In this document: positions 39,608-49,343 of the stretch, in pieces
Layout: every line of letters begins with the position of its first letter
Numbering within the stretch: the stretch's first letter is position 1
NCBI GenBank assembly: GCA_021737275.1
Contig: JAIPEE010000023.1
Location: 1 to 62,610 of the forward strand
Source: Desulfobacterales bacterium
GTDB taxonomy: Bacteria; Desulfobacterota; Desulfobacteria; Desulfobacterales; JAIPEE01
Length of the DNA stretch: 62,610 nucleotides
Direction of reading: 5' to 3'
Position numbers and translations under genes: made by a program
Notes under the pieces: model-generated
Seen by the model: only the letters and a program-made list of their open reading frames with translations
Told to the model about the DNA's origin: nothing
The model's database searches: none

Positions 39608-41638
39608 ATGTTCAGTAATGGTAGGATTCATAATTCCATGACAATTAAACTTGATGATACGCTTCCGGAAATGCCGGAATTTATCGAAGGAATCAGACGT
39701 GCACCGGACAGGGGTTTCCGGTTATCCAAAAATCAGACTGAAACGGCACTTAAAAATGCATTACGGTATATTCCCGAAATTCATCATGAAATAGTGGCTA
39801 CGGAATTTCTGGAAGAACTTTTGAAATATGGTCGGATTTATGGGTATCGTTACCGGCCCGCCGGAGCGATTAAAGCAAGGACGGTACATGCATATAAAGG
39901 TAATTGTCTTGAAGGAAAAGCCTTTCAGGTGATGATTGACAATAATCTGGATTTTGACATTGCACTTTATCCATATGAACTGGTGACTTATGGGGAAACC
40001 GGAAGCGTCTGCCAGAACTGGATGCAGTACCGGTTGATAAAAAAATACCTTGGGGCACTTAAAAATGATCAGACCCTGGTTATTGCATCCGGCCATCCCC
40101 TGGGACTGTTCCAGTCCGATATTCAGAGCCCGCGCGTTATTATTACCAATGGGCTGATGGTCGGTATGTTTGATAATCCGGCTGACTGGGAAATTGCCGC
40201 TCAGATGGGGGTTGCCAATTACGGCCAGATGACGGCCGGCGGGTGGATGTATATTGGTCCTCAGGGTATTGTCCATGGCACTTTTAATACCTTGATCAAC
40301 GCTGCAAGACAGCAATGCGGCATCGGAAGTAAAGGTAATCTCGGCGGGTTGTTGTTTGTGTCTTCCGGTCTGGGCGGTATGAGCGGTGCACAACCCAAAG
40401 CTGCTGAAATTGCCGGGGCGGTCAGCATTATTGCGGAAGTTGATTCTTCACGGATTCAGATTCGTCATGAGCAGGGATGGGTAAAATGTGTTTCTTCCGA
40501 TCTGGATGAAGTCTTTAAACTTTCCCAAACTGCTGTCAAAAAAAATGAGCCGCTATCAATTGCTTATCATGGTAATATTGTGGATCTGCTTGAATATGTT
40601 GTCCAAAATAATATCAGGATTGATCTCCTTTCCGATCAGACCTCATGTCATGTCGCTTATGATGGTGGTTACTGTCCGCAGGGGCTCTCTTTTGAACAAA
40701 GAACAGAGATGCTTTCCGGTAAGCGTGACGAATTTATCAGCCTCATTGACAAAAGCTTGAAGCACCACTTTTCATTAATCAAAAGACTTGTTGAGAGAGG
40801 AACTTACTTTTTTGACTATGGTAATGCTTTTTTGAAAGCAGTCTTTGATGCAGGTGTAAGTGAAATATCCAAAAACGGTGTTGATGAAAAAGACGGTTTT
40901 ATTTTCCCATCCTATTTTGAAGATATTATGGGTCCTATATTTGACTATGGGTATGGCCCGTATCGATGGGTTTGTTTAAGCGGCGATCACCAGGATCTTG
41001 TAAAAACGGATCAGGCTGCGATGTCCGTCATTGACCCTGAAAGAAGGCCGCAAGATAGAGATAATTATGTCTGGATTCAGGATGCAGAGAAAAACAGACT
41101 TGTTGTGGGAACACAGGCTAGAATTTTATATCTTGATGCAAAAGGACGTATGAATGCTGCGCTTAAATTTAATGAAATGGTCCGCAAGGGAGAAATAGGA
41201 CCCGTTATAATCGGACGGGATCATCATGACCCGGGCGGAACGGATTCTCCTTTTCGTGAGACAGCCAATATTACGGATGGAAGTAATGTGATGGCCGATA
41301 TGGCGACACATTGTTTTGCAGGGAATGCAGCGAGAGGTATGTCGCTGGTAGCATTACATAATGGTGGTGGAACAGGTATTGGAAAAGCGATCAACGGCGG
41401 ATTCGGATTGGTGCTGGATGGGAGTGACCATCTTGATGACGTTATCCGTTCAGCCATAACCTGGGATGTGATGGGTGGTGTGGCAAGGCGAAACTGGGCG
41501 AGGAATTCCAATGCAATTTCTGTGGCGATGGAATATAATCTGGACCAGGAGCATTCTAACCAGATTACGCTGCCGTATCTTACCGATGAAAATAAAATTA
41601 AAAAACTGGTCCAGGAAAAATTAGAACAAAAACAATAA
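39608..41638 (+). CDS. hutU: Urocanate hydratase
   Basis: A 676-residue urocanase converting urocanate to imidazolone propionate with tightly bound NAD. The family segments ASGHPLGLFQS, TNGLMVGMFDN, YGQMTAGGWMYIGPQGIVHG, GLGGMSGAQPKAA (NAD site) and GRDHHDPGG are present. It belongs to the longer (about 670-residue) subgroup, not the 555-residue Pseudomonas-type form. AGGGGG lies upstream. First gene of the hut operon. Confidence 0.96.
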   Translation: MFSNGRIHNSMTIKLDDTLPEMPEFIEGIRRAPDRGFRLSKNQTETALKNALRYIPEIHHEIVATEFLEELLKYGRIYGYRYRPAGAIKARTVHAYKGNCLEGKAFQVMIDNNLDFDIALYPYELVTYGETGSVCQNWMQYRLIKKYLGALKNDQTLVIASGHPLGLFQSDIQSPRVIITNGLMVGMFDNPADWEIAAQMGVANYGQMTAGGWMYIGPQGIVHGTFNTLINAARQQCGIGSKGNLGGLLFVSSGLGGMSGAQPKAAEIAGAVSIIAEVDSSRIQIRHEQGWVKCVSSDLDEVFKLSQTAVKKNEPLSIAYHGNIVDLLEYVVQNNIRIDLLSDQTSCHVAYDGGYCPQGLSFEQRTEMLSGKRDEFISLIDKSLKHHFSLIKRLVERGTYFFDYGNAFLKAVFDAGVSEISKNGVDEKDGFIFPSYFEDIMGPIFDYGYGPYRWVCLSGDHQDLVKTDQAAMSVIDPERRPQDRDNYVWIQDAEKNRLVVGTQARILYLDAKGRMNAALKFNEMVRKGEIGPVIIGRDHHDPGGTDSPFRETANITDGSNVMADMATHCFAGNAARGMSLVALHNGGGTGIGKAINGGFGLVLDGSDHLDDVIRSAITWDVMGGVARRNWARNSNAISVAMEYNLDQEHSNQITLPYLTDENKIKKLVQEKLEQKQ

Positions 41639-41658
41639 ATTCAGAAAGGATTTATATC

Positions 41659-42579
41659 ATGGCCGGGATGCTAATTGAATGCGTACCAAACTTTAGTGAA
41701 GGGTGCAGAAAAGATGTAATTGAAAAAATTGTTGAACCGTTTCGGACTTATGAAAAATGCTATCTTCTGGATTACAGGGCAGATCCTGATCATAACCGAC
41801 TGGTGGTAAGTCTTGTCGGCGAGCCTGCACCCATACAGGACGCTCTTATTGAATCGTCGAAAATCGCAATAGCTAATATTGATATGAAAAGCCATACCGG
41901 CGGACATCCGAGAATAGGCGCTATAGATGTGATTCCATTTTCGCCCATTAAAAACATTACCATTAATGAATGCATTAATATTGCACATCAGTTTGGCGAT
42001 CGCTTTAATAAAGAAACCGGTATTCCTGTATTCTTTTATGAAGATGCGGCGCGTACTCCTGAACGGAAACGATTGGAAATTGTTCGTAAAGGACAATATG
42101 AAACACTTAAAAGTGAGATACAAAAAACAGAACGCAAGCCGGATATTGGAGAGGCAAGCATGCATCACACCGCGGGTGCAACAGCTATTGGTGCCAGGAA
42201 GCTTCTGGTTGCCTATAATGTTAACCTGAAAACATCAGATGTTGAGATTGCCAAAAAAATTGCAGATACGATTCGCTCTTCTTCCGGCGGGTTTACTCAT
42301 GTCAAAGGGATTGGTCTTTCCCTGGAGGATCGCGGAATGGTTCAGGTCAGCATGAATATTACTGACTTTGAGAAGAACCCCATTTACAGAGTTCAGGAAC
42401 TTATTAAGATTGAAGCAAAGCGTTGGGGTGTAGAAGTTGGTGAGGCTGAAGTTTACGGAATGATTCCTCAGGCTGCTTTAATGGCCTGTGCCGAGTACTA
42501 TCTTCAGATTGCAGGGTTTAACAATAATCAGGTTATTGAAAACTGTCTGCTTGATATTATGGGAGATGATGTTAAATGA
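41659..42579 (+). CDS. ftcD: Glutamate formimidoyltransferase
   Basis: A 306-residue stand-alone formiminotransferase (ECVPNFSEG at the start, DPDHNRLVVSLVG, HTGGHPRIGAIDVIPF). It moves the formimino group of N-formimino-glutamate to tetrahydrofolate, releasing glutamate. The cyclodeaminase half of mammalian FTCD is supplied by a separate gene at 43814. The stop overlaps hutI by four bases. Confidence 0.95.
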   Translation: MAGMLIECVPNFSEGCRKDVIEKIVEPFRTYEKCYLLDYRADPDHNRLVVSLVGEPAPIQDALIESSKIAIANIDMKSHTGGHPRIGAIDVIPFSPIKNITINECINIAHQFGDRFNKETGIPVFFYEDAARTPERKRLEIVRKGQYETLKSEIQKTERKPDIGEASMHHTAGATAIGARKLLVAYNVNLKTSDVEIAKKIADTIRSSSGGFTHVKGIGLSLEDRGMVQVSMNITDFEKNPIYRVQELIKIEAKRWGVEVGEAEVYGMIPQAALMACAEYYLQIAGFNNNQVIENCLLDIMGDDVK

Positions 42580-43832
42580 GCACAAAACTATTCCGGAATG
42601 CACGCATCCATACACCGCATGATAATGGAAGTCCCTTAAGCGGTATATCACAGGGGGATATCAGTATTTATGAGCAAGGTATATTGTTATGCCGTGATGG
42701 CATCATCAAACATATTGGCGATGAACGGGATCTTTTAAAAAGTGCAGACTTTAAACAGGTTGATATTGAGATCGATTGTGAAGGCCACTGCCTGATACCG
42801 GGTTTTGTTGATCCTCACACCCACATGTGTTTTGCAAAAACCAGGGAAAAAGAGTTTGTGCAGCGTCTTCGAGGGACACCGTATCTTGAAATTCTTAAAC
42901 AGGGCGGTGGTATTCTGTCATCCGTAAACGCCGTTCGAAAAATTTCTGAAGATGAATTGTATGAGATTACTTTAAATAACGTTATGTCGGCTATGCGATT
43001 TGGTACCACAACGCTTGAAATTAAAAGCGGCTATGGTCTGAATACTGAAACAGAATTAAAAATGCTACGCGTTATCGATAAGGTTAACAAAAATATCCCT
43101 GTTGATATTGTAGCCACCTTTTTAGGTGCGCATGCAATTGACAGTGCGTTTAATGTTGATCCAGAGCGGTTTGTTACCATGATCGTTGAGGAGATGATAC
43201 CTGCGGTTGCAGAACAGGGTATTGCAAAATTTTGTGATGTATTTTGTGAAAAAGGTGTTTTTTCTGTGGAACAAAGCCGTAGAATTCTTAAAGCAGCAAA
43301 AGATTCAGGTATGAAGCTTAAAATGCATGCGGACGAAGTTTATGATCTGGGTGGCGGGGCACTTGCTGCAGAACTTAAAGCAACTTCAGCGGATCATTTA
43401 CTGACCTCAAATGATGAAAGTATAAAGGCAATGGTAGATGCGGGTGTAATCGCCACACTATTGCCGGCAACATGTTACAGCCTTAAAAAGACCTACGCCC
43501 GGGCAAGAGAAATGGTGATTGCCGGATTGCCGATAGCTCTTGCAACAGACTGTAATCCAGGATCCAGTTATACGGAGTCCATGCCATTTGTGTTCGGGCT
43601 TGCTGTAATGAATATGAGATTAATGCCTGAAGAGGCGTTGACTGCCGCAACGCTTAACGCGGCTTATGCGATAAATATGGCAGATAAGGCCGGCAGTCTG
43701 GATATCGGGAAACAGGCGGACTTCTTATTGTTACAAGGTGAATCGCCTGCTGTACTCGCCTATCATGCGGGTGTTTCACCGGTAACAGCTATTTATAAAA
43801 AAGGAGAAATAATATGGAATTTAAAAACCTGA
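42576..43832 (+). CDS. hutI: Imidazolonepropionase
   Basis: A 418-residue amidohydrolase hydrolysing imidazolone propionate to formimino-glutamate. The metal motif HxH is His81/His83 in FVDPHTHMCF; further ligands are in LKMHADEVY and LATDCNPGSS. GLxxGTTTLEIKSGYG is the substrate-binding signature. It overlaps ftcD by four bases and the cyclodeaminase gene by 19 bases. Confidence 0.96.
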   Translation: MSTKLFRNARIHTPHDNGSPLSGISQGDISIYEQGILLCRDGIIKHIGDERDLLKSADFKQVDIEIDCEGHCLIPGFVDPHTHMCFAKTREKEFVQRLRGTPYLEILKQGGGILSSVNAVRKISEDELYEITLNNVMSAMRFGTTTLEIKSGYGLNTETELKMLRVIDKVNKNIPVDIVATFLGAHAIDSAFNVDPERFVTMIVEEMIPAVAEQGIAKFCDVFCEKGVFSVEQSRRILKAAKDSGMKLKMHADEVYDLGGGALAAELKATSADHLLTSNDESIKAMVDAGVIATLLPATCYSLKKTYARAREMVIAGLPIALATDCNPGSSYTESMPFVFGLAVMNMRLMPEEALTAATLNAAYAINMADKAGSLDIGKQADFLLLQGESPAVLAYHAGVSPVTAIYKKGEIIWNLKT

Positions 43833-44440
43833 CCATAGAAAAATTTATTCAGGAAGTAGATAGTGAATCACCAACACCTGGCGGCGGTAGTGTTGCTGCT
43901 ATTGCAGGTTCTTTAAGTGCGGCATTAACGGCAATGGTGTTCAGAATCTCGATTAAGAAAATGAGTGATGAGTCTGCCATAAACAAATTTAAAGCGTCAA
44001 CCGGTAAAGCTGAAATCCTGAAGACGCGCTTTTTATCGCTTGCCGATTCAGATGCAGCTGCATTTGATCAGGTTATGGAATCTTTCCGAATGCCTAAAGA
44101 TACTGAGGAGCAAAAATCTAAAAGAGGCAAAACCATCCAGATGGCCTTTCATAATGCGGTTTCTGTTCCTATGGAAACACTGAGATCTGCTGATGAATTA
44201 ATTGCTGAAATATGCCTGGGTATTGAAAAAGGAAATCCGAACTGTCTTAGCGATGTTGGAACAGCCTTGCAGTTGATCAATACCTGCGCATATTCAGCTT
44301 TATATAATGTCAGGATAAATTTGCAGACGATTAAAGATGAGAAGTTCGTTGATGATTGTATGAGCTCATCACAGGAAATAATAGCCCGAATTAAAGAAAA
44401 GGTTCAGGAGATGAATTCTAAAATTATGGAGACATTTTAA
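43814..44440 (+). CDS. fchA: Formiminotetrahydrofolate cyclodeaminase (FchA type)
   Basis: A 208-residue all-helical cyclodeaminase with the PTPGGGSVAAIAGSLSAAL folate-site signature at about residues 17-35 and DSDAAAFDQVM. It turns 5-formimino-THF into 5,10-methenyl-THF plus ammonia. It completes the one-carbon branch of histidine breakdown and is homologous to clostridial FchA. The start is inside hutI, with AAGGAG upstream. Confidence 0.92.
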   Translation: MEFKNLTIEKFIQEVDSESPTPGGGSVAAIAGSLSAALTAMVFRISIKKMSDESAINKFKASTGKAEILKTRFLSLADSDAAAFDQVMESFRMPKDTEEQKSKRGKTIQMAFHNAVSVPMETLRSADELIAEICLGIEKGNPNCLSDVGTALQLINTCAYSALYNVRINLQTIKDEKFVDDCMSSSQEIIARIKEKVQEMNSKIMETF

Positions 44441-44505
44441 AAAATGTATTAGCACAAATTTATTTTGTCAGTAGAACTAAAATTATTAATAAGCTCAGGT
44501 GAACC

Positions 44506-46044
44506 ATGAAAAAAATATATTTAGACAAAAAGCCAATATCAATTGAAGATATTGTATCCGTCAGCCGGAACTATGCACCAGTTGATATCTCTTCAGAAGG
44601 TGAAGCGCGGATAATGCGGGCTCGAAAGCTGATTGATAAATGGGTTAAAGAAAAAAAAGTTATATACGGTGTGACAACCGGTTTTGGCGGAATGTGTAAT
44701 GTAACCATATCTCCCGAAGAGACCCGAAAACTTCAAGAGAATATTTTGATGAGCCATGCAGCAGGCGTTGGTAATCCGTTACCTGAAGAAATTGTTCGTG
44801 CAATAATGGCAATCCGTGCACACGATCTTTCCATGGGCCATTCAAGCTGTAGAATTGAAACTGTTCGATATCTGATTTCATTTTTAAATGAAGGTGTGAC
44901 TCCTGTTATTCCTGAAAAAGGTTCTGTTGGTGCAAGTGGTGATCTGGCGCCGACAGCCCATCTCGGGTTGGTTATGATTGGTAAAGGTGAAGCTTTTTAT
45001 AAAGGTGAAAGAATGCCCGGCAGTAAAGCGCTTGAAAAGATTGATCTTAAACCGCTTGCACTGGAAGCAGGGGAGGGTATTGCATTAATCAATGGTACAC
45101 AGGTAATGGCGGCTATTGGATCTCTGTTGGTACATGATGCACACCGTCTTTCCAAAATTGCAGATATAACATGCGCAATGAGCCTTGAAGTATTAATGGG
45201 CAGTGATACGGAATTTGATTCAAAAATTCATCAGGTCCGCCCTCATCCAGGCCAGATCGCATCTGCAGAAAACATGCACCGGATGACTGAAAACAGTGAA
45301 CTCATCACATCCCATAAGGATTGTGGACGCGTTCAGGATGCTTATACATTAAGATGCGCACCTCAAATCCATGGTGCAAGCAAGGACGCCATTTCTCATT
45401 TTAAAAAAACAATTGATATGGAAATTAATTCCACAACAACCAATCCACTGATTTTTCCTGAAGATGAAACTTTTTGTCTCGGCGGTAATTTTCATGGCCA
45501 ACCCATTGCTTTAACGGCAGATTATCTGGCAATTGGTATTGCTGAATATGGCAGTGTTTCAGAACGCAGGGTGGAACGACTTGTAAATCCCCAGTTAAGT
45601 GAATTGCCGGCTTTCCTGGTGAGAAACTCAGGTCTGAACTCAGGTTTTATGATTGCACAGTATACTGCGGCGGCACTGGTATCAGAAAATAAAGTCCTGG
45701 CGCATCCTGCCAGTGTTGATTCTATTCCGACATCAGCCAATAAGGAAGATCACGTAAGCATGGGTACGATTGCTGTCAGAAAATGCAGGGAAATTCTGAA
45801 CAATGTTGAGCATGTCCTTGCCATCGAATTGTTATGCGCCGCCCAGGCAATGGATTTAATAAGTGAAGAAAAACCTTATAAAATGGGCGATGGAACACAG
45901 GAAGCCTACCGTATTATTCGAGACAACATCAGTCATCTGGACAGGGACCGGTTTATGGCGCCGGATATCAATGACATGGTTTCTCTTGTTCGGAGTGGTA
46001 AAATAATTGAAGCGGTTGAGAGTAAAATGGGAAAGTTAAAGTAA
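44506..46044 (+). CDS. hutH: Histidine ammonia-lyase
   Basis: A 512-residue lyase that deaminates histidine to urocanate. The MIO cofactor tripeptide Ala143-Ser144-Gly145 lies in GSVGASGDLAPTAHLG, and the catalytic Tyr54 is in YGVTTGFG. Length and motifs are normal. It comes last in the catabolic order but in the same transcript direction, 65 bases after fchA. Confidence 0.97.
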   Translation: MKKIYLDKKPISIEDIVSVSRNYAPVDISSEGEARIMRARKLIDKWVKEKKVIYGVTTGFGGMCNVTISPEETRKLQENILMSHAAGVGNPLPEEIVRAIMAIRAHDLSMGHSSCRIETVRYLISFLNEGVTPVIPEKGSVGASGDLAPTAHLGLVMIGKGEAFYKGERMPGSKALEKIDLKPLALEAGEGIALINGTQVMAAIGSLLVHDAHRLSKIADITCAMSLEVLMGSDTEFDSKIHQVRPHPGQIASAENMHRMTENSELITSHKDCGRVQDAYTLRCAPQIHGASKDAISHFKKTIDMEINSTTTNPLIFPEDETFCLGGNFHGQPIALTADYLAIGIAEYGSVSERRVERLVNPQLSELPAFLVRNSGLNSGFMIAQYTAAALVSENKVLAHPASVDSIPTSANKEDHVSMGTIAVRKCREILNNVEHVLAIELLCAAQAMDLISEEKPYKMGDGTQEAYRIIRDNISHLDRDRFMAPDINDMVSLVRSGKIIEAVESKMGKLK

Positions 46045-46073
46045 GATTTCTCATAAATTTTTAGGAGGTGTTT

Positions 46074-46940
46074 ATGATAAAAATATCCATTGATCAGGAT
46101 AAATGCAATCAATGTGGGGCATGTGTGGCGCTCTGCAGTAATGCTTCATTTGTAAACCCGGTTTTTGAACAGGTCAATCAGAAAATTAAAGTATTAAGTT
46201 CTGATGGGTGCTGGTGTTGCGGACACTGTATTGCGATCTGCCCTACAGATGCCATTATACATAGCGAATTCCCGTTATCCTCTTGTCCGGTTTTGGATCA
46301 AGGTACTTTGCCAAGTGCCGAAGGTCTGGTAACAGCATTTCGCAATCGGAGATCAGCACGTATTTTTCGTAATAAATCCGTATCCTTTGAGACGGTTAGC
46401 AGCCTTGTCGATATCTCCCGCTGGGTACCCAGCGGTGGTAATTTGCAGCCCATAAACTGGATTGCAATTGATGAACCGGAGCAGATATCGACTTTGAGAG
46501 AGGGCGTTATAGAAGTGCTCAGGGACAAGCATAAAAGATATAAGAAAGGAAATGCCCCCGATGTAAGAGAATCAGATTTTAACGAGTTCGAGGAGGTTCT
46601 AAAACAATTTGATGCAGGGGGGCGGGATCCTATCTTTTATAACGCCCCTGTATTACTGCTGGCACACGGCCCTAAAGATAATGCATTTGGTCGTGATGAT
46701 GCCACATATGCAGCTTATAATCTGATGCTGGTCGCTGAAACAATGGGGCTTGGCACATGCCTGATGGGTTATCTTATGGAAGTCCTGACTGCAAATGAAT
46801 CTTTTGCCACTAAAATAAGCCTTCCTGATGATCGCAGGGTGGAAGTGGCGCTTATTCTCGGATATCAGAAATACCGGTTCCGGCGCTTTGTTTCTCGCCG
46901 TAAGATGGAACTGGCCTGGAACCCCATATCTGTAAATTAA
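46074..46940 (+). CDS. Ferredoxin-nitroreductase fusion protein
   Basis: A 288-residue protein. Residues 1-60 form a two-cluster ferredoxin domain (Cys11, 14, 17, 21 and a CWCCGHCIAICP set); the rest is an FMN-binding nitroreductase fold (FRNRRSARIF, VPSGGNLQPINW, GLGTCLMGYL). It likely passes electrons from ferredoxin to an unknown substrate, as usual in strict anaerobes. I choose the ATG at 46074 with AGGAGG at 46063-46068; the frame could also begin at GTG 46068. It starts 30 bases after hutH and may be part of the hut transcript. Confidence 0.88.
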   Translation: MIKISIDQDKCNQCGACVALCSNASFVNPVFEQVNQKIKVLSSDGCWCCGHCIAICPTDAIIHSEFPLSSCPVLDQGTLPSAEGLVTAFRNRRSARIFRNKSVSFETVSSLVDISRWVPSGGNLQPINWIAIDEPEQISTLREGVIEVLRDKHKRYKKGNAPDVRESDFNEFEEVLKQFDAGGRDPIFYNAPVLLLAHGPKDNAFGRDDATYAAYNLMLVAETMGLGTCLMGYLMEVLTANESFATKISLPDDRRVEVALILGYQKYRFRRFVSRRKMELAWNPISVN

Positions 46941-47335
46941 GATAAACCAATTTATGTAGAGTAGGAATTAAATTAATATTTAATTCAGCTTAGTATATCT
47001 TACATCTGTAACTGTTGGGAGGGATATCTTTTTTTGCTTTTTTGGTTATAATCTATGGGTAGTGTTTTTTTTGATGCGGTGAAGCCTACAATAAGATTAT
47101 TATGTTGATCTTATGTATTGACTAAATTAATTTATGTTTCTCCATATGATACGGAATTCCTAACAACCCCAGATAGTTGAAAATATTTCTCCGGTAATAT
47201 TATGTCTGCTGTTACCGGTGTTTTTTTAAGTTGATCTATGTTTTGAATAATATAAAACTAAGCTGTTAGAAAAAAGATGAATTGATTTTGGAACATAGTC
47301 TGCGTTTTACGACTGGAAAGAAGCAGAGGAAAAGC
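46941..47335. other. Intergenic region (about 395 bp) with a terminator-like hairpin
   Basis: A/T-rich and non-coding. At 47191-47227, CCGGTAA and TTACCGG flank a loop and are followed by TGTTTTTTT, a good intrinsic terminator for the hut/nitroreductase transcript. No RNA gene was recognised in the rest. Confidence 0.55.
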
Positions 47336-48559
47336 ATGGTTGAACCTTTAAGTGGAATCAGAGTTCTTGATATGAGCCGCATACTTGCAGGCCCATGGGC
47401 CGGCCAGATACTGGCGGACCTCGGTGCAGAAGTTATCAAAATTGAGCGACCGAAAGTGGGTGATGATACTCGCCGCTGGGGCCCTCCTTATATGCAGGAT
47501 GATGATGGAAATGAGACCAGGGAGTCCGCATACTATCTCTCGGCCAACCGGGGCAAACAATCAGTAACGGTAGATATCACTTCTGAAAAAGGCCGGAAGA
47601 TTATTTATGAACTGGCTGCGAAATCGGATATCCTGTTAGAAAATTATAAATGCGGTGGCCTAAAAAAATACGGTCTTGATTATGATAGTATGAAAGCGGT
47701 TAATCCCGGCCTGATATATTGTTCCATTACCGGTTTCGGCCATACAGGCCCCTATAAAAAGCGTGCCGGTTATGACTTTATGATTCAGGGAATGGGCGGA
47801 TTAATGAGTATTACCGGAGAGCCGGATGAAGTTCCAGGAGGCGGACCGGTAAAGGTCGGTGTTGCCGTTACGGATGTATTTACCGGGCTTTATGCCGTTA
47901 TTGCCGTACAGGGTGCGCTAATTGAGCGTCAACGCTCAGGTCTCGGTCAGCATATTGATCTGGCGCTTTTCGATGTGCAGGCGGCTGTACTGGCCAATCA
48001 GGCCAGTAATTATCTGGTGGGAAATAAAATTCCGGGCAGACTGGGGAATGCTCATCCCAATATTGTACCGTACCAGGCGTTTGCAACCGCTGATGGTTAT
48101 GTCATTCTGGCTGTGGGCAATGATTCACAATTTGTAAATTTCTGTGATCTGGCTAGAAGGCCTGAACTGGTAGAAAACCCATCTTATAAAACAAATAAAG
48201 CAAGGGTAGAAAACCGGAATGAAATTTGTGGTATTATAGCTGATATAATGCGTGAACAGACCAGTAACTATTGGCTGGGCGAGCTGGAGAAAAGGGGGGT
48301 TCCCTGCGGGCCCATCAATACACTTGACAAAGTTTTTGACGATGAACATCTGCAGTCAAGGGATATGATATTGAACGTGCCGCATCCACACAAGAAAGAC
48401 CTTAAACTGGTGGCCAATCCGATTAAATACAGCCGTACACCCTTGAAGCAGGATTCCGCACCCCCATTGCTGGGTGATAGTTCGGAAACAGTTCTTAAGG
48501 ATTTGCTTGGGTATGACGATGAAATAATTGAACAATTGAAGGGTGATGGTGTAATATAG
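47336..48559 (+). CDS. Class III CoA-transferase (CaiB/BaiF family)
   Basis: A 407-residue family III CoA-transferase: LSGIRVLDMSRILAGPWAGQ, AEVIKIERP, the probable catalytic Asp147 in GYDFMIQGMGG, and GHTGPY. Such enzymes move CoA between carboxylic acids in anaerobic catabolism. I choose the ATG at 47336 (GAGGAA upstream, family-typical start MVEPLSGIRVLD); the frame extends to a TTG at 47282. No acyl-CoA dehydrogenase or hydratase gene adjoins it, so the acid partner is unknown. Confidence 0.92.
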   Translation: MVEPLSGIRVLDMSRILAGPWAGQILADLGAEVIKIERPKVGDDTRRWGPPYMQDDDGNETRESAYYLSANRGKQSVTVDITSEKGRKIIYELAAKSDILLENYKCGGLKKYGLDYDSMKAVNPGLIYCSITGFGHTGPYKKRAGYDFMIQGMGGLMSITGEPDEVPGGGPVKVGVAVTDVFTGLYAVIAVQGALIERQRSGLGQHIDLALFDVQAAVLANQASNYLVGNKIPGRLGNAHPNIVPYQAFATADGYVILAVGNDSQFVNFCDLARRPELVENPSYKTNKARVENRNEICGIIADIMREQTSNYWLGELEKRGVPCGPINTLDKVFDDEHLQSRDMILNVPHPHKKDLKLVANPIKYSRTPLKQDSAPPLLGDSSETVLKDLLGYDDEIIEQLKGDGVI

Positions 48560-48595
48560 GTATTTTAATAACCTGTTTAAAATAGCTCTGAATTG

Positions 48596-48622
48596 TAGAG
48601 ACAGGTTTCAAGCCTGTCTCTA
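48596..48622. terminator. Bidirectional hairpin between convergent genes
   Basis: A perfect 10-bp stem, TAGAGACAGG with its complement, around TTTCAAG. It separates the CoA-transferase and the Spy-like gene; the T tracts are short. Confidence 0.55.
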
Positions 48623-48659
48623 TGGTGTGAGTGGTTTCACTGTTATTATGGGCACATGA

Positions 48660-49334
48660 TTACTTAAAGTGTTGAGGATTCATATGAATATTATTTTTAA
48701 AGGTTTCTAGTTGTTTGTCAGTTAGTATGCTACTCAATTTAACTTCAAAAGATATTTTATCCTCAGTCATTTTTTTTCTTGTTTTATCCATTTCAAACAA
48801 CTGATGACGTGTTTCGAAAAAATCTTCAATCAAGGGTCGGATTTGATATTCCTGTTCCGGTGTCAATTGTAACTCATCTTTCATTCGGCCCAAAAGGTGC
48901 TCGTGTGGCGGCAAGCGGTCACCGGGAAAAGCCATTTTATGATCAGGTCTTGGTTTGTCGGGTTTGAATCTGTCCATACGTGTTTTTAGTTGTTTTACCA
49001 TCGTATCAAATTCGTCTTGTTGGGAATCAGTAAGTTCATCCCTGATAGCGCTAAACGAAGAGGTCATCATCTCTTCGACGTTCGGATGAAAATTAGCGGC
49101 AAGTTTAGAAAACTGCTCATGTGAGCTATTGATGATATCTCCAATCCTTTCATGCTGTTCTGGAGTTAAATCCAGTTGATGGGTCATTCTATTTAGAAAA
49201 ATGACTGGCGGTGGTGGACCGACGGCAAAGCGATGGAGCCTTTGTTTGTAGAGCATCCCGTTACCCACAACGCCCGCAGCGACGCCAAGGATAAAGGTCA
49301 GAACAATATATATCCAAAACTTAGTCTTGTTCAT
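48660..49334 (-). CDS. Membrane-anchored periplasmic Spy/CnrX-like sensor protein
   Basis: A 224-residue protein. One N-terminal transmembrane helix or uncleaved signal (about 6-27) precedes a helical periplasmic domain with two LTPEQ motifs (LDLTPEQHERIGDI near 54, LQLTPEQEYQIRPLI near 146), the signature of the Spy/CpxP/ZraP/CnrX superfamily. The CnrX branch senses nickel/cobalt and holds an anti-sigma factor. It lies nine bases after a short membrane protein and downstream of an ECF sigma gene, so a signalling role is plausible. Confidence 0.75.
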   Translation of the reverse strand: MNKTKFWIYIVLTFILGVAAGVVGNGMLYKQRLHRFAVGPPPPVIFLNRMTHQLDLTPEQHERIGDIINSSHEQFSKLAANFHPNVEEMMTSSFSAIRDELTDSQQDEFDTMVKQLKTRMDRFKPDKPRPDHKMAFPGDRLPPHEHLLGRMKDELQLTPEQEYQIRPLIEDFFETRHQLFEMDKTRKKMTEDKISFEVKLSSILTDKQLETFKNNIHMNPQHFK

Positions 49335-49343
49335 TTAGCCACC

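Noticed and set aside
41671-42168. 165-codon minus-strand frame antisense to ftcD
   Set aside because: Composition typical of a shadow frame; ftcD is complete and overlaps it fully.
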